In this document: piece by piece, positions 26,854 to 35,975 of the stretch
Numbering within the stretch: the first letter of the stretch is position 1
How the letters are laid out: each line of letters opens with the position of its first letter
DNA from: Neomegalonema sp.
Lineage (GTDB): Bacteria > Pseudomonadota > Alphaproteobacteria > Rhodobacterales > Rhodobacteraceae
DNA: 64,000 bases
NCBI GenBank assembly: GCA_022760355.1
Contig: JALEGB010000035.1
Location: 1-64,000, forward strand
Direction of reading: 5' to 3'
Notes under the pieces: model-generated
The model's database searches: none
Seen by the model: the letters and a program-made list of their open reading frames with translations, nothing else
Told to the model about the DNA's origin: nothing
Position numbers and translations under genes: made by a program

Positions 26854-27354
26854 CTAGGCGGCCTTCCGACGGTAGCCAGGATAGGCGGCGGAGATCATCG
26901 CGCCGGCGAGAACACCGTACGCAGAGGCCCAGCCCGCCTTCAGCTCAGGCGTGAAAGCGTCGCCCAAGCCCTTTTCGAGCGTGAAAAGAAGCGCTTCGCC
27001 GACCTTGTCATAATGTTCCGGCTTGACGCCGTACTCGACATGCCGCTGGGCCAGCGCCGCGGCGGTTGGCGCAATCGCATCCAGGTCCTTTAGCCCGTTG
27101 ACGACAACAGCGAGCGTCGCCATCAGCTTTTTGCCCTGCTCCGCCATCTCCGGCGACCCCGGCTCGCCCTTGAACAGCGGCTGAACTTCCGGCGCGATGG
27201 TGAACAGCCTTGCGTAAAAGATCTCCGCTGCGATCCCGGCGATCGGCTGCACTTTTGCGAAACTGGCTTGGATCTGATCGATTTGCTCAGCCGTCAGCGC
27301 AGGCGCGTCAGGCTTTTTGAACAGACTGCCGAAAAGTTGGTTGAAGAACCCCAT
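26854..27354 (-). CDS. Single-domain globin (NO-detoxifying type)
   Basis: A 166-residue haem protein of the flavohaemoglobin-like globin class without the reductase domain. After a short N-terminal tail, [20 protein letters not shown] starts helix [21 protein letters not shown] follows; the proximal haem histidine is in [18 protein letters not shown], and the G-H helices read [20 protein letters not shown]. The ATG at 27354 has AAGGAGG upstream. It lies inside the nrt/nir operon. A globin is known in nitrate assimilation loci of rhizobia (Bjgb), where it limits nitric oxide formed during nitrite reduction; the same role is inferred here. Confidence 0.88.
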   Translation of the reverse strand: MGFFNQLFGSLFKKPDAPALTAEQIDQIQASFAKVQPIAGIAAEIFYARLFTIAPEVQPLFKGEPGSPEMAEQGKKLMATLAVVVNGLKDLDAIAPTAAALAQRHVEYGVKPEHYDKVGEALLFTLEKGLGDAFTPELKAGWASAYGVLAGAMISAAYPGYRRKAA

Positions 27355-27366
27355 TCCGTCGCCTCC

Positions 27367-28470
27367 TTAGCGTTTGGCTGAGTAGGTGAACGCCGCCTGG
27401 ATCGCGTACATCGTCCGATCCAAAAGCAGACCGATGATGCCGATCGTCAGAACTGCGACCATGATTTTCGCCAGCGACTGGCTTGAACCGTTCTGGAACT
27501 CGTCCCAAACGAATTTGCCGAGGCCTGGGTTCTGCGCGAGCATTTCCGCTGCGATCAGCACCATCCAGCCGACGCCGAGCGACAGCCGCAGGCCGGTGAA
27601 GATCAACGGCAGCGCGGAAGGCAGGATCAGCTTGGTGACCTTCGTGGCGGTGGAGAGCTTCAGCACGCGGCCAACATTCACCAGATCTTTATCGATCGAC
27701 GCCACGCCGAGGGCGGTGTTGATCAGAGTTGGCCACAGCGAACACAGGGTGACGGTGACGGCCGAGGTGATGAACGCCTTGGTGAACCAGCTGTCATCGC
27801 TCACGACATAGGTTGCGGACACGATCATCGTCACGATCGGCAGCCAAGCGAGCGGCGAAACCGGCTTAAACACTTGAATCAGCGGGTTCATCGCCGCTTG
27901 GAACGATGCGGAGAGACCGCAGAGAATGCCGATGGGAACAGCGAACGCGGTCGCGATCAAGAAGCCCATGAACACGGTCTGAATCGACGTCCAGATCTGG
28001 CTGTAGAAGGTCGGCCGCGGCGTGTAGGTCCGCCATTTCACCTTCTCAGGCTTACCTTGCTCAACATACTTGGCGTTGCGCTTTTCTTGCCGCTCGTACT
28101 TTTTCGCGATCTTGTCTTGCTCGCGTACATGATCGTCATGCAGCGTTTTCGCCGCTTCCCAGACCTGGGACGGGCCAGGGATCGCGCCAAGCGAGGTTTT
28201 AACCATCGGCGCGCTGTAAGCCCATAGCGCGAGGAATGCGACAATCGCCAACAGCGGCGCGCCTACCAGGCGCCAAAGGTCGCGTCCATTCTGCTTTACG
28301 CTGTCGCCAGCGGCGATGCGAATGATCGGGCCCAGAAATGACAGGCCGATAAGATCAAGGGCCTTGGTGACTTTGCCGATGCGGGCGAAGCGGCGCTCGT
28401 GGCGCGCCGCCTTCTCCGCGTCGATAGTCGCCGACTCGCCTGCCGGCGTTGGATCAGATGCGATCGCCAT
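27367..28470 (-). CDS. nrtB: Nitrate ABC transporter permease NrtB
   Basis: Inner-membrane permease of 367 residues. An N-terminal span ([16 protein letters not shown]) precedes a charged cytoplasmic or periplasmic segment ([20 protein letters not shown]) that is longer than in many family members, then the BPD_transp_1 core with five to six spans. The EAA-like loop is seen near [19 protein letters not shown]. Pairs with NrtA and the tandem ATPase. Confidence 0.93.
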   Translation of the reverse strand: MAIASDPTPAGESATIDAEKAARHERRFARIGKVTKALDLIGLSFLGPIIRIAAGDSVKQNGRDLWRLVGAPLLAIVAFLALWAYSAPMVKTSLGAIPGPSQVWEAAKTLHDDHVREQDKIAKKYERQEKRNAKYVEQGKPEKVKWRTYTPRPTFYSQIWTSIQTVFMGFLIATAFAVPIGILCGLSASFQAAMNPLIQVFKPVSPLAWLPIVTMIVSATYVVSDDSWFTKAFITSAVTVTLCSLWPTLINTALGVASIDKDLVNVGRVLKLSTATKVTKLILPSALPLIFTGLRLSLGVGWMVLIAAEMLAQNPGLGKFVWDEFQNGSSQSLAKIMVAVLTIGIIGLLLDRTMYAIQAAFTYSAKR

Positions 28471-28499
28471 CGAGCTCTCTCCGTAAGAAAAAGGGTGGA

Positions 28500-28524
28500 G
28501 CTCCGACGGCGCCGCCGCCGGAGC
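28500..28524. terminator. Hairpin between nrtA and nrtB
   Basis: GCTCCG (28500-28505) pairs with CGGAGC (28519-28524), with CGGCG/CGCCG inside. Stem-loops after binding-protein genes commonly protect the 5' mRNA and lower expression of the permease gene; that role is inferred. Confidence 0.5.
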
Positions 28525-28538
28525 GCTGGTTGCTCGAC

Positions 28539-29981
28539 TTAGCCGTCGATGACGCCTTCAGCGCCGACCTTCTGCGCGCCTTTCAGGCCGATCGGGAAGC
28601 TGTCGATATACGCGTTTGGCTTACGGCCATCGAAGGTGATCTTGTCGATGAACTCGGTTTGCGGCGCGCGGTAGCCGTCGGTGTCCCATGGGAAACCGTC
28701 TTTTGGCGCATTACCCTCGTCGACCAGCAGCTTTGCGGCCTTAAGGTAGATGTCCGGGCGATACACCTTCTTCGCGACTTCGTCGTACCAGCTGTCCGGC
28801 TTCTGCTCGGCAATCTGCCCCCAGCGGCGCATCTGGGTCAGATACCAGACGGCGTCTGATGCGTAGGGGTAGGTTGCGAAGTAGCGGAAGAACACGTTGA
28901 AGTCCGGAACGTCGCGCTTGTCGCCCTTTTCGTATTCGAAAGTGCCGGTCATCGAGTTTGCGATGACGTCGTAATCGGCGCCGACATATTCCGAACGCGA
29001 CAGGATCTCGACCGCCTTCTTACGGTTGGCGTTGTCTTTCTCATCCAGCCAGATCGCCGCGCGGATCAACGCTTTGGTCAGAGCCAGAGTGGTGTTCGGG
29101 TTTTCATCAGCAAACTTCTTGGTGATGCCGAAGACTTTCTCTGGGTTGTTCTTCCAGATTTCGTAGTCGGTGATGACCGGAACGCCGATGCCTTTGAACA
29201 CGGCCTGCTGGTTCCATGGCTCGCCGACGCAGTAGCCATAGATGGTTCCGGCTTCCATGGTCGACGGCATTTGCGGCGGCGGCGTTACGGACAGCAGAAC
29301 TTCCGCATCGATTTGGCCGGTTACGTTCTCAGGCGAATAGTAGCCGGGCTTCAGGCCGCCGGCGGCAAGCCAGTAGCGCAGCTCATAATTGTGCGTCGAA
29401 ACCGGGAAAACCATGCCCATGTTGAACGGCTTGCCTTCGGCGCGGTACTTGTCGACAACCGGCTTCAGATACTCAGCCCCGATCGGGTGCACCGGACGGC
29501 CGTCAGCCATCTTCGGAATGCCCGGCTTCATCTGCTCCCAGATTTCGTTGGAGACAGTGATGCCGTTGCCGTTCAGATCCATCGAGAATGGCGTGATGAT
29601 GTGCGCTTCGGTGCCAAAACCGATGGTTGCGGCGAGCGGCTGACCGGCCAACATGTGCGCGCCATCCAGGCGGCCGTCGATCACGCCGTCGAGAAGGACT
29701 TTCCAGTTCGCCTGCGCCTCGAGAGTGACTTCCAGACCTTCTTCTTCGAAGTAGCCCAGCTCCAACGCCACAGCGAGCGGCGCCATATCGGTCAGCTTGA
29801 TGAAACCGAAGGTCAGCGTATCTTTTTCGACGTCGAGCGCTTCGGCGCGCGCGCCGCGTGGACGCAGCAGACTGCCGACGGCCAACGCCGTTGCGGCGCC
29901 CGTCATCATGCTGCGGCGCGAAATTTTCGCTGCGGAGCCAAGCAGAGCGCCTTTGCGCGACCCGAACTTCTGCGAGGACAT
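28539..29981 (-). CDS. nrtA: Nitrate ABC transporter substrate-binding protein NrtA
   Basis: Periplasmic nitrate-binding protein, 480 residues. The N-terminus has a twin-arginine signal, [20 protein letters not shown] with Arg22-Arg23, and a cleavage-like ARAEA after it. The mature part has the NrtA/CmpA pattern: [38 protein letters not shown] and a [16 protein letters not shown] motif. First gene of the assimilation operon, downstream of an intrinsic terminator in its leader. Confidence 0.94.
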   Translation of the reverse strand: MSSQKFGSRKGALLGSAAKISRRSMMTGAATALAVGSLLRPRGARAEALDVEKDTLTFGFIKLTDMAPLAVALELGYFEEEGLEVTLEAQANWKVLLDGVIDGRLDGAHMLAGQPLAATIGFGTEAHIITPFSMDLNGNGITVSNEIWEQMKPGIPKMADGRPVHPIGAEYLKPVVDKYRAEGKPFNMGMVFPVSTHNYELRYWLAAGGLKPGYYSPENVTGQIDAEVLLSVTPPPQMPSTMEAGTIYGYCVGEPWNQQAVFKGIGVPVITDYEIWKNNPEKVFGITKKFADENPNTTLALTKALIRAAIWLDEKDNANRKKAVEILSRSEYVGADYDVIANSMTGTFEYEKGDKRDVPDFNVFFRYFATYPYASDAVWYLTQMRRWGQIAEQKPDSWYDEVAKKVYRPDIYLKAAKLLVDEGNAPKDGFPWDTDGYRAPQTEFIDKITFDGRKPNAYIDSFPIGLKGAQKVGAEGVIDG

Positions 29982-30024
29982 AGGACCTCCAAACTAGCGG
30001 CGCGGAAAAACATCCGCGAAATAC

Positions 30025-30080
30025 AAAAAAGCTCGATCGCGCACGCCTTCTCCGCGGAGAATCCGTTCGCCAATCGAGCT
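30025..30080 (-). terminator. Intrinsic terminator/attenuator in the nrtA leader
   Basis: On the minus strand AGCTCGAT (30080-30073) pairs with ATCGAGCT (30037-30030), followed at once by a run of T (30030-30025). The 35-base loop includes the perfect palindrome TTCTCCGCGGAGAA (30048-30061), which could form its own hairpin. Placed upstream of nrtA in the same direction, it would stop transcription unless overridden. Confidence 0.7.
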
Positions 30081-30188
30081 GCGTTACTCTGAGATGGCCC
30101 AACTTGAGCCCAAGGTCTGCGCGTCGCCCCCATTGGCTTCGCACATGCACAAACTGCCCGCAGATCGTCAGGGCCGCAACCCCTTAAA

Positions 30189-30225
30189 CGCACAAAATTC
30201 GCACAAAATCTAATAACGCACAAAA
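30189..30225 (-). repeat. Three direct repeats TTTTGTGCG upstream of the nrtA leader
   Basis: Copies lie at 30189-30197, 30200-30208 and 30217-30225 (plus-strand CGCACAAAA), with start spacings of 11 and 17 bases, in an AT-rich patch likely to hold the promoter. A regulator binding site is possible; no family is assigned. Confidence 0.4.
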
Positions 30226-30391
30226 ATTAATCAGATACAGCCACGCAAAGCCTGCGACTCAGGCACTTGCAGCTCAGGAAGGCGGCGTTTCGGGACAAGC
30301 GAGGCTCTCGACCGCCCCCGTCACGCGGCGCGACGGCGCTTCCGCGCGAAGATCCCAACGATTTTCTTGATCCCGACTCGGTTCCGCGTGA

Positions 30392-31582
30392 TCAGCGAAC
30401 CCCGTCGCGCGGCTCGAAAATCGCGCCGTCGAAGAACCGGTCCGGCCCCAGCACCAATGAACCGCCAACCGCGCCGACCTCCGTCGCCTCGGCGAGCGAT
30501 CCCTCAAGCTTTGAGGAGGCCGTCGGCATCGGTGCGCCGACGCGCTCAAGCGCCCGACGATATATGTCCGGGCGCCACACGGCCGCCGCCGCTGCGCTCG
30601 ACAGCCCATCCACACCGCGGCGGCGCCCCAGCGCCCAGGCAATCCACTGCGCCTGGCTCCGCCACGGAAAGGTCGCCGCGCCGTCAAACAGCTCAATCAT
30701 GCGTGGCGCATGCCGGCCATCGCCGCCAGGGGTTGCGAAAATAGCGCCGCGCAACGCCCGCTCAACAACTTCAGTCGGCGCATCGACATAGCCGGCGCGC
30801 GTCAGCATTTCCGCAACCGCTCCACGATGCTCGGACTTCGCCGCCCAGCGCGCCGCGCGATAAAGGGCGCGGATCAACGCCTCCACCGCGTCCGGCCGCG
30901 CATCCAGCTCCGCCTCCCGCACACCGAGCACCTTTTCCGGCGCAAACGCCCAAATCTCCGTCGCTGGAAGAAGAATCGAGCCGGCCCCATGCTCCACAGC
31001 CATCGAGCCCCAAGGCTCGCCCACACAGAACAGATCAAGCTCGCCCGCGGCCAGTGCCTCCGTCATGAAAGCGGGCGGCACCACGCTGGTGCTCGTCTGC
31101 GCCTCAAGGTCGAAACCAGATGCGCTCAGCCAATACTCGACCAGCAGCGTATGCATGGAGAATGTCCACGGCGCGCCAATGCGCAGCGGCGCGCCATCCA
31201 GCGCCGACCGCAGCGCCTCCGCCGCAGCGGCGGCGTCGAGACCCAAAAGACGATCCGCCGCCGCCAACCGTTTGGCGATATGGCTCGACACCCCGATCAT
31301 GTTGCCATTCACGGACAATACGAACGGGGCCGCGACCCTGGCTGGAAACGAGGAAAGCCCAAGCGACATCGCAATCGGCATTGGCGCGAGCATGTGCGCC
31401 ACATCAAACAGCCCAACCGCCATTTTATCGCGAATATTGGACCAGGACGTCTCGCGCACAAGCTCAAGGGCGACGCCCTCTTCGGCCGCAAATCCAAACT
31501 CATGCGCCGCCGCCAGCGTCGCGCAATCCGTTAGAGGAATGAAACCGCAGGTGAAATGCTCATGATCGCGCCGCCGGCTCAT
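30392..31582 (-). CDS. nasS: Nitrate sensor NasS
   Basis: A 396-residue NrtA-like protein with no signal peptide, so it stays in the cytoplasm. HFTCGFIPLTDCATLAAAHE corresponds to the nitrate-binding N-terminus of NrtA; also seen are DVAHMLAPMPIAMSLGL, LSVNGNMIGVSSHIAKRL and FCVGEPWGSMAVEHGAGS. In known systems NasS binds nitrate or nitrite and otherwise sequesters NasT. The ATG at 31582 overlaps the nasT stop (ATGA), so the sensor and its partner are coupled. Confidence 0.92.
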   Translation of the reverse strand: MSRRRDHEHFTCGFIPLTDCATLAAAHEFGFAAEEGVALELVRETSWSNIRDKMAVGLFDVAHMLAPMPIAMSLGLSSFPARVAAPFVLSVNGNMIGVSSHIAKRLAAADRLLGLDAAAAAEALRSALDGAPLRIGAPWTFSMHTLLVEYWLSASGFDLEAQTSTSVVPPAFMTEALAAGELDLFCVGEPWGSMAVEHGAGSILLPATEIWAFAPEKVLGVREAELDARPDAVEALIRALYRAARWAAKSEHRGAVAEMLTRAGYVDAPTEVVERALRGAIFATPGGDGRHAPRMIELFDGAATFPWRSQAQWIAWALGRRRGVDGLSSAAAAAVWRPDIYRRALERVGAPMPTASSKLEGSLAEATEVGAVGGSLVLGPDRFFDGAIFEPRDGVR

Positions 31583-32157
31583 CCCATGATCTCCGCCGCT
31601 GTCACGATCGCTTGCGCGATCTCCGCAAGCTTTCGGTTCTGATCCATCGCCACCTTGCGCATCATCGCATAGGCTTCATCTTCATCGCAGCCCTTCGACT
31701 TCATCAGAATGCCCTTGGCCCGGTCGATGATCTTCCGCTCAGCCAACGCCGCCTTCGTCGCGTCCAGCTCCGCCCGCAAACGCGCGACGGAATGAAACCG
31801 AGCCATCGCAGCGGCAAGCACCGGCTTGATCCGGTCGGGCCGCAACCCGTCGACCACGTAAGCGCTCACTCCCGCCTCAATTGCGGAACGGATCATTGCA
31901 TCGTCGGACTGATCCACAAACATCGCCACCGGCCGATCGAGCGGGCTAGCCGCGCGGGCGAGCGATTCAAGCGTGTCGCGATTGGGGCTGGCGAGGTCAA
32001 TGAGCACGATATCCGGATCAATCGCCGCCAACTTCTTGGCGACGCCGGTTTCGTCTCCTAATACATGGATCTCATAATCGCCCGCCGCGCGCAGCCCGTC
32101 GACAATTGTGAGGGCGCGATCGCGATCCGGATCAATTACGGCGATGCGCGTACTCAT
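31579..32157 (-). CDS. nasT: ANTAR-domain antiterminator NasT
   Basis: RNA-binding response-regulator-like protein, 192 residues. Residues 1-120 are a receiver fold (RIAVIDPDRDRAL, IVLIDLASPNRD), but the usual conserved lysine region reads AYVVDGLRPDR, so phosphorylation control is unlikely. The ANTAR domain follows: LAERKIIDRAKGILMKSKG and CDEDEAYAMMRKVAMDQNRK (split here). NasT binds paired hairpins in leader RNA and prevents termination when NasS releases it. The likely target is the terminator in the nrtA leader just downstream. Confidence 0.93.
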   Translation of the reverse strand: MSTRIAVIDPDRDRALTIVDGLRAAGDYEIHVLGDETGVAKKLAAIDPDIVLIDLASPNRDTLESLARAASPLDRPVAMFVDQSDDAMIRSAIEAGVSAYVVDGLRPDRIKPVLAAAMARFHSVARLRAELDATKAALAERKIIDRAKGILMKSKGCDEDEAYAMMRKVAMDQNRKLAEIAQAIVTAAEIMG

Positions 32158-32242
32158 TGAACTCAGGCTCCGTTGCGGCGGCTAGGGCTAACCCGCTCAG
32201 GAGGCATGTTTCTTCGCATCGCATCAAGGGCTTTGTTGCACT

Positions 32243-32261
32243 GCGCGCCATCCCGGCGCGC
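32243..32261 (-). terminator. Hairpin after the diguanylate cyclase gene
   Basis: GCGCGCC (32243-32249) pairs with GGCGCGC (32255-32261) over five bases, eight bases beyond the cyclase stop and before nasT. It may separate the two transcripts; no T-run. Confidence 0.45.
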
Positions 32262-32268
32262 GGCGATC

Positions 32269-33585
32269 TCAGGCCCCGAGCCCGACGCTTTCCTGACCAA
32301 ACGCTTCGCCACGCGCGAAGACGACCTGATTACGGCCGCCGCGTTTTGCCGTGTAGAGCGCGCGATCAGCCTCATCCACCATCGCGGCGGGCGGCACGTC
32401 ACACGCGCTCATCACGCCAATCGACGCGGTGACCGCGATCTCTTCATCCTTGTGCTCAAACGGCGTGACTTCAATCCGACGACGCAGTTCTTCGAGCATG
32501 AAATCGGCGTTTTGCTGATCAACACCTTGCAGGAATATGCAAAATTCCTCACCGCCGACACGTGCGACGATATCCGTTTCGCCGCCGAACTCATCCGCAA
32601 TGATTCGAGCGACATGCTGGATCGCCTTGTCGCCGACGATATGTCCGTGCGAGTCATTGATGTCTTTGAAATGGTCGAGATCCACCATTGCAATTGTGCA
32701 TTGGAACTCTCCCTCCTCCGCACGGGCGAACCGCGTGTTGACAATCTCAAAGAAATGCCGCCGGTTGAACAACCCCGTCAGATAGTCGCGCATCGCCGCT
32801 TCAGTCAGCGCACGCAGCGAGTCGAGCCTGTCCATATTTTGGGTCAGGCGGCAGAAAAATTCTTCCTGTAAGAAGGGCTTATTCAGAAAGTCATTGGCGC
32901 CGTATTTTAGAAACTTTGCAGATAGCGGCCCGCATCCTTGGGCGGAAAGGCCGATAATCGCCAGGCGCTCTGGCCCGTATTTCATACGGATTGCCTTCGT
33001 AAGCTCACACCCATTCATTTGGGGCATGTTGAAATCAGTCACTACCAGCTGGATATTCTTATTTTGATCCAGAACGCGCAACGCATCAACGCCATTTGCC
33101 GCCTCCAATATTTGAAACTGATATTTTTTCAATAATTCAACAATTTGAAGGCGGGAGGTTTTCGAGTCATCGACCACGAGTGCTTGCGTTTGCGTATTGG
33201 CGCGCAGTCGGCGCACCATCGACACCACGTAATTTAGGCTGTTGGGATTGTCTTTGATCAAATATTCAATCGCGCCCAGCTCAAACATCCGGTCTCGCAG
33301 ATCGTCCGAGTAGGAGCCGGTGAAGACGACCGACGCAATGCCATGTTCGGTTGCGAGCGACACAATTTCACCGTCCGCCGAGTCCGGCAGCGTCAAATCC
33401 AACAACGCCAGGAAAAACTGCCCTTCAAATATCCGGATCGCGTCCTGCGCCTCCGCCAAGCTTCGAGCCAGAACAATTTCGGCATCGATCTCCTTTTCCA
33501 ACTTCGCCTTGATACAATAGGAAAAGGACACCGAGTCTTCGACCAGCAACAGACGGTTAGACTTGTTTTTTTTCAAATTATTCAC
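32269..33585 (-). CDS. Dual-receiver diguanylate cyclase (PleD-like)
   Basis: 438 residues: receiver 1 (LLLVEDS, phospho-Asp in LLDLTLPDSADG, Lys in YLIKD), receiver 2 (ALVVDDSKTSR, Asp in VVTDFNMPQMNG, Lys in LNKPF), then a GGDEF domain (RDYLTGLFNRRHFFE, VDLDHFKDIND, RVGGEEFCIFL). The GGEEF active-site motif is intact, so c-di-GMP synthesis is expected. The RxxD inhibitory site is not present before it (GETD instead). Both receivers keep their phosphorylation residues. I chose GTG 33585 because AAGGA precedes it; GTG 33636 has no ribosome site. It resembles PleD but is next to nasT, where no known link exists. Confidence 0.9.
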   Translation of the reverse strand: MNNLKKNKSNRLLLVEDSVSFSYCIKAKLEKEIDAEIVLARSLAEAQDAIRIFEGQFFLALLDLTLPDSADGEIVSLATEHGIASVVFTGSYSDDLRDRMFELGAIEYLIKDNPNSLNYVVSMVRRLRANTQTQALVVDDSKTSRLQIVELLKKYQFQILEAANGVDALRVLDQNKNIQLVVTDFNMPQMNGCELTKAIRMKYGPERLAIIGLSAQGCGPLSAKFLKYGANDFLNKPFLQEEFFCRLTQNMDRLDSLRALTEAAMRDYLTGLFNRRHFFEIVNTRFARAEEGEFQCTIAMVDLDHFKDINDSHGHIVGDKAIQHVARIIADEFGGETDIVARVGGEEFCIFLQGVDQQNADFMLEELRRRIEVTPFEHKDEEIAVTASIGVMSACDVPPAAMVDEADRALYTAKRGGRNQVVFARGEAFGQESVGLGA

Positions 33586-33953
33586 AGTACGGTCCTTGCA
33601 AGCTGGCCCAAAGCGGGAGATTTGCTGACATTTCACTAACTATTGCAAATTTTTGCTAAAATATACCGAAGCATTATTCTAAACACAGTCTAGACAACAC
33701 TGCATTACATTCAATTTTATCTGTATTGTCGGCTTTTCCACGATCCGATTTTTTCGCCAGCACGATATTCGTCACTCCGGATCAAGTTCCCTGCAAACTG
33801 CGCGGGACGTCGCGATTTGACGCCGGCGGCCGTCATGGACCAAACCGACCTTCACTCGATCTCCGCCGCCCCGAGCCAACCTCTTCAGACAAGTGAATTC
33901 AGACGGGATATGTTACCATAAAGGCGAATCACAGGTGCATGAGGGGAAGCGTA
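33586..33953. other. AT-rich divergent intergenic region
   Basis: 368 bases between the cyclase and the hydrolase-like gene. Roughly 33636-33760 is clearly AT-rich compared with its surroundings and probably carries promoters for both directions. I see no ORF, strong hairpin or palindrome in it. Confidence 0.5.
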
Positions 33954-35936
33954 ATGGTCGGACGAGCAGATATTATCTGGTTCAAGGAAACCTTCTGGGA
34001 CGAGATTAATCAGGCCGTGCAAGGCTCGCCGTTCGACGCGGATATGTTGATCGCCATCGCTTGCCAGGAGACCGCCTATATCTGGTCGCAGCTGCGCAAG
34101 AAGGGGCTCGCCAAAGATGAAATCGTCAAGCTTTGCTGCGGCGACACGCTTGACGCGCCAAGACGCCGAGCGTTTCCGAAACACAAGCGCGCGCTGCTCG
34201 CGAAGCCCCGCGGGCAGGAAATGTTCGACATCGCCCGCGCCGCGCTGTTGTCAATGGCGGCGCATGTGCCGGGCTATAATTTTGCGTTTAAGAACGAAGA
34301 TAAGTTCTGCCGCGGCTTCGGCGTCTTTCAGTATGATCTGCAGTTTTTCAAGGAAGACCCCGATTATTTCTTGGAAAAACGCTATGAGAGATTTGACGAG
34401 ACGCTGAAGAAAGCGCTCGAAGAACTCACATCCGCCCTGCGCAAGCGGAAACTCCACGCGCAGGCCAACATAACGGACAATGAGTTTTGCACCGTCGCCA
34501 TCACCTATAACACCGGCCGCTACCGCAAATGGCGGGGCCTGAAACAGGGCCATTTTGACGGCAAGCGCTATTATGGCGAGCATATCTTCGACTATCTCGC
34601 CACCCTGCGCGGGATCGCGGCGCCAGGCGCCGGCGCGAATGACGCGATCGCCGAACCTGGAACCGCGATTGTCGGCGTCGATAATACGCGCCTGGCGCAC
34701 GGCCCGAAATTCGTGGTCGACACTGTCTCCAGCCCGCTGAATCTGCGCGAGGAGCCGAAGATCTCCAAACCAAGCAACGCCAATGTGCTGGCGCAGATCC
34801 CGGACGGTACGGAGGTGCAGGCGTTTGACGGGAATGAGGAAGACGGCTTTATCCGCCTTGAGGTGGAACTGAGCGGCCGAATTTTCCGCGGCTACACCTC
34901 CGCCAAGTTCCTCATCCGCCAGCCAAGCAGCCCCTCCCTCAATCTTGAGACGATCAAGTCTGCGAGCGGTCCGAAATATGAGGTGGAGACCGTCACGAGC
35001 CCGCTCAATCTGCGCAGTGAACCGAAGATCTCAACGCCGCCGGACGCCAATGTTGTCGCGCAAATGCCGGACGGCTCGATTGTGCAGGCGATTGACGGCA
35101 TCGAACAGAATGGGTTCCTGGAGGTTGAGATTAAATTGGATGGCAGCGCCTATCGCGGCTTCTGCTCGATCCAGTACCTCAAGAAACTGCCGGATGACGC
35201 CCACCAGCCGGACATCACGACCCGGCCGGACACAACGCCGGAGCCCTGGCGGGTCGCGCATTTCCCCGCCGCTCATCTCCCCCCCCGGCGCAGCCTCACC
35301 GCCCGTACGGCAATCGCCGGCGCCCATTCGCTGAACGAACCGGACATGCCGTCGCGGACGGGCGACACGCCGGAGGAGCTGCGGGCCGAGCTGGCGCAGA
35401 TCATCGAGTATCTGGATGTCGCAAAGGGCGCGCATGAGCGGTATCAGCCTGGGCGCGGGGCCACATTCTGCAACATCTATGCGCATGATTATTGCGCGCT
35501 GGCCGGCGTCTATTTCCCGCGCGTCTGGTGGACGGATGCGGCGCTGCTGCAGATCGCCAACGGTAAAGTTCCGGCGCCGCGCTATGGCAAGACCGTGCGC
35601 GAGATGCGCGCCAATGATCTGCTGCGCTGGCTGGCGGATTACGGCCCGCAACATGGCTGGGTGCGCGCGGTTTCATTGACGGAGCTGCAGGCGAAGGCGA
35701 ACCAGGGCGCGGTCGGGCTGATCATCGCGCGGCGCAAGATTGAGGGGCGTTCGGGCCATGTCGCCATCGTCGCGCCGGAGATCGGCCGGCATAAGGCGAA
35801 GCGGACGCGCAGTGGGGAGGTGCTCCGGCCGCTGCAAAGCCAGGCTGGATCGCGTAATTTCAAATATAGCCCCGGCCGCTCCGCCTGGTGGACCGCGAAC
35901 CGCTTCGCCGAAAGCGCCTTCTGGTATCACCCCTGA
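33954..35936 (+). CDS. Signal-less modular peptidoglycan hydrolase-like protein with two SH3 domains
   Basis: 660 residues with no signal peptide or membrane span. Residues 1-220 look lysozyme/transglycosylase-like: IAIACQETAYIWSQL with a candidate catalytic Glu near 39, FGVFQYDLQFFKEDPDYF, and AITYNTGRYRKW. Two bacterial SH3 repeats follow at about 250-322 and 342-412 (SSPLNLREEPKIS, then TSPLNLRSEPKIS), highly alike. After a Pro-rich linker, residues 480-640 resemble an NlpC/P60 or CHAP fold, with FCNIYAHDYC near 506 and RSGHVAIVAPE near 602. ATG 33954 follows AGGGGAA. It could be a lytic effector or endolysin-like enzyme; the convergent neighbour is a TIR membrane protein. Confidence 0.72.
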   Translation: MVGRADIIWFKETFWDEINQAVQGSPFDADMLIAIACQETAYIWSQLRKKGLAKDEIVKLCCGDTLDAPRRRAFPKHKRALLAKPRGQEMFDIARAALLSMAAHVPGYNFAFKNEDKFCRGFGVFQYDLQFFKEDPDYFLEKRYERFDETLKKALEELTSALRKRKLHAQANITDNEFCTVAITYNTGRYRKWRGLKQGHFDGKRYYGEHIFDYLATLRGIAAPGAGANDAIAEPGTAIVGVDNTRLAHGPKFVVDTVSSPLNLREEPKISKPSNANVLAQIPDGTEVQAFDGNEEDGFIRLEVELSGRIFRGYTSAKFLIRQPSSPSLNLETIKSASGPKYEVETVTSPLNLRSEPKISTPPDANVVAQMPDGSIVQAIDGIEQNGFLEVEIKLDGSAYRGFCSIQYLKKLPDDAHQPDITTRPDTTPEPWRVAHFPAAHLPPRRSLTARTAIAGAHSLNEPDMPSRTGDTPEELRAELAQIIEYLDVAKGAHERYQPGRGATFCNIYAHDYCALAGVYFPRVWWTDAALLQIANGKVPAPRYGKTVREMRANDLLRWLADYGPQHGWVRAVSLTELQAKANQGAVGLIIARRKIEGRSGHVAIVAPEIGRHKAKRTRSGEVLRPLQSQAGSRNFKYSPGRSAWWTANRFAESAFWYHP

Positions 35937-35975
35937 GCCCGGAGCCTTGAGCCCGGCGGGTCGGCGGGTCGGCGG

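Larger units (their letters stand above)
29982..30391 (-). promoter_or_regulatory. nrtA leader region between nasS and nrtA
   Basis: 410 bases without a gene. Read on the minus strand it holds an AT-rich upstream part with three TTTTGTGCG direct repeats (30189-30225), a GC-rich middle, and an intrinsic terminator ending about 44 bases before nrtA. This is the layout of leaders controlled by NasT-type ANTAR antiterminators. I could not define the paired ANTAR hairpins by eye. Confidence 0.6.

Noticed and set aside
30080..30200. Canonical paired ANTAR hexaloop hairpins in the nrtA leader
   Set aside because: I could not find two clean stems with the A1/G4 hexaloop by eye, so only the terminator is annotated.
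30226..30300. Sigma-54 promoter for nrtA
   Set aside because: No GG-N10-GC pair with convincing flanks was found on the minus strand in this stretch.
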